Below are positions 12,222 to 21,406 of a stretch of 64,000 bases of DNA, one piece after another. Origin of the DNA: Isoetes taiwanensis (Eukaryota > Streptophyta > Lycopodiopsida > Isoetales > Isoetaceae); the NCBI GenBank assembly GCA_021234155.1, contig JAJEKV010000005.1, forward strand, positions 23,949,584 to 24,013,583. Reading direction: 5' to 3'. Position 1 is the stretch's first letter. Every line of letters starts with the position of its first letter. Both the position numbers and the translations under genes were made by a program. The notes below the pieces were generated by a model that was given only the letters and a program-made list of their open reading frames with translations, searched no databases and had not been told where the DNA came from.

Positions 12222-13690
12222 TTAAATCTCCTTTTGTCGGCTTGAGGTCAATCCCCGAGGGCATCTCCTTGAATTGTAGAAAATTTTTATAGATAGCTGC
12301 CAAATCTTGTTGGCCCCCGCCATCATCATTTGCCTCAAATAAGCTAAGGCATCCACAAAATCAACAACTTCCACTACATCCTCATGGTCAAAGAAAATAT
12401 AAGGTAAATAGAGACTGGGACTCTTTACTTGATGTAACTCTTTTATAGAAATATCAAAGGTTTGTAACTTGCATGCCCACCTTTGAATTTTTGGTTTAGA
12501 GGTAGCCTTACCAAATGACAAACCTGTTGGATTTTGCTTCATATAAACTTGAACTGAACTCTTCAATAATAAATGACCTTGCCTGTCAATGAGAAACATG
12601 AGAGCAAAGCAGACTTTCTCCATTCGTGTATTTTTCTTCAGTTGAACTCCATTGTTTGTCGGGCAAAAGCTATGGTGTGCTTGTCCCGCATAGCTAAGCC
12701 TATGGCCTTTTTAGTAATAGTAATGTAGACCTCAAATGGCTTGGCCAAATCTGGTTTTTAGGAGAGTTGCTTCACAAATGGATTTTATAAGCAACTCAAA
12801 AGACTCTTGGCAACTGATGACCATGTGACAGAACATACTTACTCTCGTGATTTGGAAATCCCGCCATTCTTGTCAACTTAGAAATAGGACTTATAATGTG
12901 AGCAAAATTAGGAATATACATCCTAAGAAAACTAGTCATGCCAATAAAACTTTTAACCCGCTTCAGGTTTTTGGGGCACCAGCTTTTGAGAGCTTCAACC
13001 TTTTCTTGTGCCACCTGTATACCATTGTTGGATACCTCGTGTCCCAAAAGTTGTCCCTTGATGCAAAAAATACATTTCTTTGGATTAAGGTTGACTCCGA
13101 TTCCCTACACAAAGAACATATTTTTGCCAACAATTCCAAATGATTAGTAGGGTGAGATCCTAAACAAAGGTCATCCAAATAAACTCTGAATTTTGAGGAG
13201 ACATAGGCCTAAAAAAATAACATCCATGGCTCTCTGGAAGGTAGCAGGTGCATTCATTAGCCCAAAAGGCATTCTTTTCATTGCATAAGTTCCCCAAGGA
13301 GTAATAAAAGAGGTCTTGGGTTGATCTTCTTCTTTAATACTAATCTGATTGAATCCTGAGAAGCCATCTAAAAATGAATACACCTCTTTACCTTTACAAA
13401 GATATAAGATTTCTTCTAAAAAGGGCAAAGGGTAACAATCTTTGATGGTAGCTTTGTTGAGATCTCGATAGTCAATGCAAATTCTTAAAGCACCACTTTT
13501 CTTCTCCACAGGAACAATACAAGATACCCATTCCGATTAATAATTTCAATAATAACACCTGCATCCAACATCTTATCCAATTCATCTTTAATTAGTCCCA
13601 TTAGTGAAGCATTAATCCTTCTTAATTTTTGAAAAACAGGTTTACAACCTTCTTTAATCTTAATTTCAAATTGACATACATCAGTTTGAT
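12222..13690 (-). pseudogene. Reverse transcriptase and RNase H domains of gypsy polyprotein, broken
   Basis: Reverse transcriptase copies element RNA to DNA and the linked RNase H removes the RNA. At 13171-13509 the minus strand encodes GALRICIDYRDLNKATIKD, YSFLDGFSGFNQI and MPFGLMNAPATFQRAM. Directly downstream at about 13175 the active-site DD appears as (Y/L)MDDLCLGSH. The connection region (GHEVSNNGIQV, ALKSWCPKNLKRVKSFIGM) is at 12796-13047 and the RNase H region at 12222-12623. Frames shift at least three times between these pieces. The upstream linker with DVFAWDY (about 13700-13720) is typical of Tat-type elements. Confidence 0.9.
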
Positions 13691-13700
13691 ACCTGATAGC

Positions 13701-14378
13701 TCAATAATCCCAAGCAAATACATCTTTCCTTTCTTCAAAAACACTTGTATGTTCTCTCTTGTTTTGATATTCAATCAAATCCCCAACAAACAAGGTTCGA
13801 GTCTTACCATTCTTAGTGATTACAATCTCTTCAGGGCCTCCTTTTTTTCTCGATGCATCAATGGTCAAAATAGGACAGAGTGCTTTTACCTCATTGTCAT
13901 CAAGATCATCTTCGTGGATAGCTCCCTCGCTTAAGTGTGACATGAGAGTCTCCCTACACAAGGCATCGCCTTCAAAATTCTCGCTCTCCTCGGGATATGA
14001 GTGATTTCCCATGAAGCAAAGCTCGAGAGCACTCCCATTGCTTGATTCTTCAAGAGCTCCATATCTGCATTTTTTGTTTGATAGTCTCCTAAACTTGTCT
14101 CGCAGATTAATTGTGAATCACCATAAATGTGAATATTGGCAATATTCATAGATTTAGCTTCCCGGAGACCTGCAATCAAGGCTTTATATTCTCGCCACAT
14201 TAGAAGTGACTTGAGGAAAGATCCTTCCTACTTTAGCTAAAAGTTTGTGAGAAGAGTCTTTCAAAATAGCAGCAGATGATGCAACATTTAATTTTTTAGA
14301 GATACCTCCATCAAACCATAAGAACCATGTTGGTCCTTGTATGCTGGGAGGTGCACTTTCCATAATAAGAGGAACCAT
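13701..14378 (-). pseudogene. Archaeal-type RNase H (aRH) domain placed between protease and RT
   Basis: On the minus strand 14184-14378 encodes WFLWFDGGISKK and 13931-14200 encodes YKALIAGLREAKSMNI, IHIYGDSQLI and HIPRRAR. In the next frame, at about 13970, the ending GDALCRE follows. These are the spaced D-E-D-D regions of a type I RNase H of the RVT_3 (archaeal) class. Tat-clade gypsy elements are known to carry such a second RNase H. Here it lies upstream of the reverse transcriptase, with a further linker at 13701-13930. Two frame breaks are visible. The assignment by motif spacing is good. Confidence 0.82.
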
Positions 14379-14405
14379 TTCATATTTTCTTGGTTTTGTA
14401 TTTTT

Positions 14406-14893
14406 TTATCCCGAAGATCCCAAAGGTTCTTCAATTAGCATTTCTTTAATAAAATGTACCGCTTCCTTGGAGTCATAGGAGCCCTCTTGGTTATAAATTG
14501 TAGCAGTCTGAGAGCCATTGGAGATGGTACATCTCCCTTGAGACCAGACTGGCCTGGCATCCACAGTGGCTAACCATCTCCTCCTCAAAAGTAAGTCATA
14601 AATATCGATTCATCTCCTATATCTTCAAAAGCCACCACAATAAAGTTAGCAACTACATGCTTATGCCTTTTCAGATTAATGTGCACTTTAGTCACCACAC
14701 CAATAGGAGAAATCTTAGCATTATAAAAAGATTTTAATAACATAGAAGCCTTCTTATCCACTTCAAAACCACACTTCTTCATAATATGATATGGCATGAT
14801 ATTTAGAGGAGAACCCCCATCAAGTAACACATTAGAAAAGGTATACCCTCCTAAAGCAAAATGAACATGTGAATGCTCCGTGGTCTTCTTCAT
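14406..14893 (-). pseudogene. Aspartic protease domain of gypsy polyprotein
   Basis: The protease cuts the polyprotein. The minus strand encodes SNVLLDGGSPLNIMPYHIMK (14585-14893), in which the usual D-T/S-G catalytic triplet is D-G-G. It is followed by ANFIVVAFEDIG and then, in a second frame at 14406-14588, RRWLATVDARPVWSQGR. The same D-G-G and the same downstream motif occur in the related fragment at 60001-60447, so the variant is lineage-wide and not a private mutation. One frame break separates the halves. Confidence 0.85.
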
Positions 14894-15192
14894 GTCAGTG
14901 CTAGAATAAGGTCAAGGGCATCAAGAAAAATTCACACAAGCATTTAATACCTCATTATTAGTTTGTTGAAGTACCTTTTCCTGTAACTAGGTGCAATCTT
15001 TAATAAAGTAAAGAGATCCACACTCACCTTGGAATTTTTAAGCAAAACATCAACCTCATCAAAGTCTTGATCTTTCTTACCATATTTTTGCCGAGGGGTG
15101 GAGCTATGATCCGAACAGTGATTCCATTACAGTGTGGCACAGGCCCGACAAAGAGAATGCTTACTTGGTTCAAAGATGTACTTGAGCTTCAT

Positions 15193-16400
15193 TCATGCTT
15201 CTAGTTTGCACCACCATAACTTCTTCAGATTTAGGAACTTCAGAGCTTGAATAAACCTTATAGAGGTGCTTGGTTCAGCAAATCTCACAGGGGGTTTAGA
15301 CTCGGTCTTTTCTTTTTCCCTGCTTTTAGCAAAATATTCCTTAACAAAGACACCTAGCATCAAGATGGCCAACCTCTTTACAAAAAGAACAAACAGACAT
15401 TCCTTTCCAAAATGGCCTTTTCTATTACATTTGGAGCACACTTGCCAATAGCATATTTCGATGGGTGAGAATTCCTATTGCAATGAATACATTCAGATAA
15501 GTTTTACCCTTCTTCTTGCAGCCTTGAGTTCAACTAATTGTTTAGTTATTTCTGCTAAGGCTTCAAGAACCTTTGGATAAGTCCGACTTGACCTCTCGCA
15601 ACTTGGGAATTGGCTTCTTCCTCTTTGGATTTCTTTTTTTTCTTTTGTATGGCATAAACCGAATAGAAGGATGATGATCATAATGTGCATCAAGAGCATC
15701 GTGGTAAAACGGGTCGAGTATATGAGAAGCATAATGTTTATCGTGCAAAGTAGAGAGCATCCGGTCGATCGGTGGTTTTGGCAAAGACTTTGTAAATGGA
15801 ATCAAACCCTTCAAAGCCTTTTGATTTTGAGCAACTTTCTTTGATATCCGGTCTTCTTTGCGCACCATTGATAAAGGCAAGAATTAAAAAACAGAGTTGG
15901 GATGGTAACTTGTGCTTTTTGACACCTGCTCATGAATGTACTAAATCTCTCCTTGTAATCGATTCACACTTTCTCCTCGCATATATAGAAAAACCTTGCA
16001 GTTCATTAACCAAATCTTGTGGAGCAAATAACTTACCAAATCTATCCGTAAACTTTGACAAGTTCATCCCATGAAGTGGTACCCATTAACTTCTCATAAG
16101 TTAACTAAGCTCCAAATTCACTCTCATCTTTGAAACATTTTTCAAATTCTGAAAGCTTGCATCCTTTCTTGAAACCATAATCCCCTGTAATAGTCTTCAA
16201 ATATTCTCAAAAAGTGGTTAGCACTCATGCCGGAATCAAAGGTAGGCAAGGGAACAGGGGACATTCAACTCAAACCGGTATGGCATGTTTTGAAGTAAGC
16301 TAGTTGAGAAACTTGAAGGCAATGGCCTTTCTCTCGCAATGATCCGATACATCAACATCTTCTAATGGTTCTCGATTCTGCTGAAATTTTTGCTTTGGGG
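15193..16400 (-). pseudogene. Gag region with CCHC zinc knuckle, broken
   Basis: Gag packages element RNA. The minus strand encodes a CCHC knuckle, CSKCNRKGHFGKEC, at about 15395-15440. Upstream is a lysine-rich linker (15493-15880), and before it an N-terminal part whose PYRFELNVP-like stretch near 16280 matches PYQFELNV in the related fragment at about 61000. Multiple frameshifts break the region. The gag start lies just inside the primer site, near the conserved GCCATGAGTTCGA at 16400-16413 (+ strand); the gag start codon itself was not fixed. Confidence 0.75.
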
Positions 16401-16419
16401 CCATGAGTTCGAGATCCAG

Positions 16420-16439
16420 AAGATCTCAGAGAACCTCCA
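16420..16439 (-). promoter_or_regulatory. Primer binding site, tRNA-Gln type (degenerate)
   Basis: Three bases inside the 5' LTR the minus strand reads TGGAGGTTCTCTGAGATC. Plant tRNA-Gln ends in GGTAGGACCTCCA, whose complement is TGGAGGTCCTACC. The better match at 51788-51801 in the related element (TGGAGGTCCTACCG) supports tRNA-Gln as the family's primer. This copy has drifted after the first seven bases. Confidence 0.65.
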
Positions 16440-16442
16440 AGA

Positions 16443-18317
16443 TGTTGACCCTAAACCCGCTTAAAGGTCAACCACACAAGGAACCAATTCAAGTTTTCAC
16501 TCAAATTGGGGTTAGAACCTCCAGATCACTTGAGGTGATCAGTCTATGCAAGGAAATCCCAAAAACAAGTTCAAAAGTTCGAAGTTCTATACCTTTCCCA
16601 TTTCCAAAAATAGTACCTTTGCCAAAACAAATGTGGTGTCGAGATGCATCGATTTTTAAGTCGATGCAATAGACTTGGTCAAAAAGTGGTAGTTAACCAA
16701 CAAGAAAACCTCCTCGACCAAGTCGAGACTTAAATCTGAGTTATTCGAGCTCAAAGTGGGGTCAAATTTTGGTCAATAGAGGTCAAATGTAGAAAACAAA
16801 GGATCGAAATTGAGATTTGAGTTGCCAATCACCTTTTGAGAAATTCCCAAGTAGATAGGTTGCAATGATGCTAGGGAAGAGGGGCAATCAATCAAATCTT
16901 CATTTGATATGTAAAAGTATTTTTGTGGCTAGATTTGGCAAAATACAACAAAACCGCCCAAAACCCGAGAGCAATTTTTTTTGAATTTGAGCTATACTTG
17001 GTATTTTTGAATGATTCCAACTCCTTTGATTGCACGGTTCTAAGGATAGATGGCAAGTGGTCCAAAGGAATAGAAAACACACTAGAATTTTCTCAGAGAC
17101 TATTTTGTAGCAAGAATTGTAGAATAATATATCGTAGATGGATTTGACAACTTGGCAATCGATTTGAATTGATATGGAAGTAAATATATCATGATAACAG
17201 TAATATAAGGATGCTTCATAGCTTTAAATCACAGAAAATAATCTTCTCAAGTCAATAAATAATTTTTGAAGGTAATGTCAATCGATCTTGTGGATCCAAT
17301 TGAGGAGAGCTCAAGAACTTCAAGGATCATCCGTGATCTTGCTCAAGAATGATCAATGTAGGATCCGAATACTTCGGGCCTTCAAATTTTTCTCTGTTCG
17401 CTTTCCCATGTATATAGATTTAGATTTTAACTGCTCCTAAGATCTTAGAGCTTAAATTTAGGCTTAATTGGATGCTTAGGGGCTGAATACGTAAGTAGGT
17501 AGTTTTCGTGAGTCCAAGGCTTCCATTCCGGCCAAGTGATTCGAAAGCAATTTTTCCAATTTTAGGGTTCTTCACCGTATTTTTCCAGAATTTATGCGAT
17601 ACACGGGGGTCAGATTTTTGGGAGTATAAACCAGAATATGTCAGATTTAGCCATTTAGAAATGTTAGGCCATGGTTTCAAAGGGTGCCTTATAAAATAAT
17701 TAGATAGATAGATCAATTGAGGAGATGGCAACCCTAATTTTTGAGGAATATGCTAGGCTTAGATACCATGTATTGGGATATTCCATAGGTAGCATGAATA
17801 TTTAAGGCACAATGGTGGACAAAGCAAAGTGGTCATAAAATTCCAGGCTAGAAATGGGCTAGGGGTATTTATGAAGGTGTGATAAGAGTGGGAAAAGGGA
17901 TATGAAATAAGGAGGCAAAAAGAATTAAGCAATCAAGGTGTGATTTGGCAAAAAAATGAACAAGGGAAAATATAAGCATAAGGGGAATATGACTAGGGAA
18001 ATGGGGGTAAGAATATGGATAAAAATGACTAGGAGGTGGAATCTAATGCCATGGGATCTTCCAAACTTTTAACTTCCAATCTTCAAGTCTTCCAAACTTC
18101 ATAACCCAGAATCTTCTAGAGCATATTCTTGACTAAGCACTTTGACCTTAAATAAAGTACCTCATGTGAGTTTTGAACCTGGAGCACTTGTTGTCTTGTA
18201 AAATGAACATCCTTTGACCTTCATATCAATGTTGACTACCAAGTCCTCTTTTGACTTAGCCTTCCTAACTTCAACAAATAAAGCATTCAATTAGTATGTT
18301 GCCCTTTGGGGGCAACA
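16443..18317 (-). repeat. 5' LTR of the gypsy element
   Basis: 1875 bp, same ends and internal order as the LTR at 8613-10502. In the element's direction it starts at 18317 with TGTTGCCC...GGGCAACA (stem 8 bp, loop 5). No gene is inside it. Confidence 0.95.
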
Positions 18318-18322
18318 CCAAT

Positions 18323-20545
18323 AAACATGAGAAAGATCAAACCCACAGGAATATACATGCCAACTATATAGAGCCATGATAAAATGATCCTGGTAAACTC
18401 TCAAAATACAATGGGTACTGGCCTTTCTCGAAAGTGTCTGATCTCACAATCGACCTTACAAACTCATTTGCATGCATTCTAATTAAAACAGAATGACCAT
18501 AAATAACTAGACCATCACATATATAGTAGACCATAGCATTACTATGGGCCAGATCTTTCCAGTTCCTAAAGATTAAAGATTAAATTTGTCAAGAACAAGA
18601 AATTGATCTCTATTGTTATGGAACACACCAATGAACCATACATTTTATATCCCTGAAACCTTATTTAAGGCTTCTCAATCAAGTCATGGTCTCCCAATCT
18701 GTAATCCATCCAGAATTGCTACATAATCCACAATCAAACTGTTAGCAATGACAAAAGATCTCTATTTGAAACAAACATACAATATGAGTTGCATGGATAA
18801 CTCAGATTGGCCAAGCTTTGGTTCACCAAAACTAGAGCTAGCTCAAGATGCAATAACCAAGGTATGATAGTTCACCACCCAGCCAGGTCATTCGGTGCTA
18901 AGAATTGGCAGAATTATGGCAAGGCCAGACAATCAGCTTTCACTGGTAGCTCCTCCTTCGAGCTAGCAGTCCTCAATATAAGACACCAAGAGTTAGACTT
19001 TAGATAGTAATAGGCTATTGAATAAGAATAGCAGAAGCTCTAGGAAAAAGTAATGGCTTTCTTAGAATCAGATTCATGAACGAATGTGTAGAGCAGTCTT
19101 CTTTGACCCCCTATCACTCTTCCGGCTATATCTCTCTTATTCGGATGACTCACGAAACTCCAATTCGGAAACTAGACTCCGAGCCGGTTCCAAGAAGTAA
19201 GAATCGCCTTCATCAGAGCTCTGGTTGCTGAGATGTGTGTAACTGAAGTTCAGGGTCTATTTATAGGTCTCTGCCACGACTTTAGCCCCTTTTTAATTTG
19301 GCTAAACCTTTTTAGCATCATAAATATAGATCATAGATTGCCTTTATTGCCTTTCCTTGCCAATACTTTGCCAAACTTAGACACCCACACTAGTCCACCA
19401 AGACTAACATCAAAGACCACTCCCCCGAGCTACCATATTCATAACATTTATTGTGTAGATTTGCTTCAGTAATAGATTGGGCTATGTAAAGATTGTATGG
19501 CTCTAAAGCCCCTGGGGATATATGGAAATGTACGATAATATTTTCTTTAAAGATGGGATAATTTCATTTGAATTGGCCACAACTGTTTTGCCTATTGTTC
19601 AATGCTTGAATGAAGTAAGCAACTTAACTAATAATTTTTTTGAGACTGAGGAAGTTTTTATGCCTTTTTTTCAAGCTCTGCAAGTTTTTGACAGTAATCA
19701 TTTTCAGAAACTTACTAAGACACTGTCTGAAGACATTCGTGATGCATATCATGGTTCGACTTATCCTCAAAACTAGTTTTGCTAATAATTGAACAAGTAA
19801 CGGGAGGAAGTGAAGAACCGTTCACTTGTTTCAGACAATGCATATTTAGGAGTGTATATTCAAAAGAACTGTATGAAAGGATCCGAACATCTCAGACTCC
19901 ATGGTTTTACGAACTACAAATATATGCCTATCTTTGTCCCTGATCCCGCGCAACTCCTTACCAGCTGCAGTAGACTTCGGAAGCCTAAAGTTTATTGACT
20001 ATGGCGGAGCTTACATGGTCACTTGCTGGAGCCTTGATAGAAACCCTTACAAATTTTCCTCCGCAGTTTTGAAACCTTCTATGAATCGTGCCAGGTGTGC
20101 CAATAGCTTTTTCGCATCCGCAAATAGTACCGGCGCCCTCGGTGGGGACCCTCCCCTAACCACGAGAAAATATATGTCTGCAAATTTATGCTATAAGTGT
20201 ACCTTTAGCGGACTTACTTTTGCTTAAGAATCCACAGGTAAGAAAGAAAAAAACTCATCCAGATGCCATGGCCATGAGTTTGTCAAAAAACCTATAAAAT
20301 ACGTCGGATCTGCATTCAAAAAGCCCCACCATATTGAATCTTTCCAAAATAAACTAGTGCCCATGTGCCATTACCATGCTAGGGTTTGCAAATTTGGTAG
20401 CCATAGCTCTGCTGCACAGAGAAAAAGGGGAAAAAGTGCTCTCCCACAACTATATTGTGGGAGAACGCAAATTGGTCTCCCTTTCTGGTGGGACCCACTC
20501 CCAGCTACCGTCAAAAGAGATCCTAATTAACGTACATTGTACGTT
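18323..20545. other. Intergenic DNA upstream of PLD; one unassigned small ORF and a short hairpin
   Basis: No gene is recognised. The best frame is 19522-19776 (+), 84 codons with a coding-like, hydrophobic/acidic composition (VLPIVQCLNEVSNL, EVFMPFFQALQVF, LSEDIRDAY), but it matches nothing I recognise and has no neighbour exon. It may be a transposon protein fragment. At 20440-20464 there is a perfect 10-bp inverted repeat, TCTCCCACAA then TTGTGGGAGA, with a 5-base loop. Confidence 0.5.
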
Positions 20546-20765
20546 GGCCAAGATCATTCCATAAATTTATAAAATGATAGGGGTATGTATGTGGTGAATG
20601 TGGTAAAATTCGTAAAAATGTATGGGCATTTTGTAGTACATGGTGCAGTCGTCGTCCACGTCAGAAAGGGATCATAATTAGCATTCTCCAAGGTCATTCC
20701 ATAAATTACAAAAAGTTAAGGGTATGTATGTGGTGAAATTAGTGAAAACATACGGGCATTGTATT
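20546..20765. repeat. Diverged direct duplication upstream of PLD
   Basis: Segments at about 20546-20634 and 20688-20765 share, in order, CCAAG(A/G)TCATTCCATAAAT, GGGTATGTATGTGGTGAA and a GGGCATT ending, separated by about 50 bases. The copies differ at many positions. This lies 640-860 bases before the PLD start codon, in or near its promoter. Confidence 0.75.
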
Positions 20766-20895
20766 TTTTCCCTACAATTATTAAATGGTAAAAGCTGTAC
20801 AAATACTATTACCAAAATGCCCTTACAAATACTATTACCACACGTGCAACAATAGCTAGACGCCGCTTGGCCCAATCGTGGGGGTGATCTAGTGG

Positions 20896-20903
20896 TTATA
20901 TAG
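20896..20903 (+). promoter_or_regulatory. Possible TATA box of the PLD gene
   Basis: TTATATAG occurs about 500 bases upstream of the PLD start codon, after the promoter-side duplication. Position and sequence are compatible with a TATA box, but the 5' UTR would be long and no transcript evidence is available. Confidence 0.3.
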
Positions 20904-21139
20904 CGATCATATGAACAATAATCCAAGATGTAGCTGAATTCTAGCTGATTCAGTGCTGAACAAAGATTTTTTCAGCTCATTTTGGAGTTTCAGCTGGCGC
21001 GACGTCGAGGGCACGCCACCGGGTCTTTGCTGATAAGATGGGGTCTTTGCTGTCAACGGTGACAAGGAAAGCCTCCATGTGAGTCGCCCATTAGACCTTT
21101 GGCCTGGATTATTCCGGTCACTTAAACTACAGCTCGGTG

Positions 21140-21356
21140 GGAGACGTACTAGTGTGTGAGAGACTAGATAGACGCCATCTGTGGGGATTGGGTGGGAGAC
21201 GGTAGTCAGCTGGGTGGGAGACGAGAAAGACGCCACTTGTGGAGATTTGGCTTCCTAATAAGTAGGATCCAACCTAGCCTATCTATCATGCGAAAAGGGA
21301 CACGCCACTTGGTGGGAATCCTCCTATTAAGTAGGATCGAAGCTATCTATCGTGTG
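21140..21356. repeat. Imperfect direct repeats just before the PLD start codon
   Basis: GGTGGGAGACG recurs three times (about 21137, 21191 and 21211). A longer unit recurs from about 21231 and 21301: GACGCCACTTGTGG then CTAATAAGTAGGATC then CTATCTATCATG, versus CACGCCACTTGGTGG then CTATTAAGTAGGATC then CTATCTATCGTG. The last copy ends 50 bases before the start codon, so these repeats probably lie in the 5' UTR or core promoter. Confidence 0.75.
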
Positions 21357-21406
21357 GAAATTACAGACTCCAGAACTTGCAGCAGATAAAAATACGAGCG
21401 ACGCTA

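Larger units (their letters stand above)
8608..18322 (-). mobile_element. Complete Ty3/gypsy LTR retrotransposon (Tat-like), minus strand
   Basis: Two long direct LTRs (8613-10502 and 16443-18317) both begin TGTTGACC and end GGGGCAACA on the + strand. They are flanked by the identical 5-bp target duplication CCAAT (8608-8612 and 18318-18322). The element is 9705 bp without the duplication. Read on the minus strand it has 5' LTR, primer site (tRNA-Gln type), gag with a CCHC knuckle, aspartic protease, an archaeal-type RNase H, reverse transcriptase, classical RNase H and integrase, then the 3' LTR. The LTRs differ by scattered 1-4 base indels and a few substitutions, so insertion is fairly recent. 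The polyprotein is nevertheless broken at many points, so this copy is not autonomous. Lineage is inferred from the extra RNase H and the RT motifs. Confidence 0.93.
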
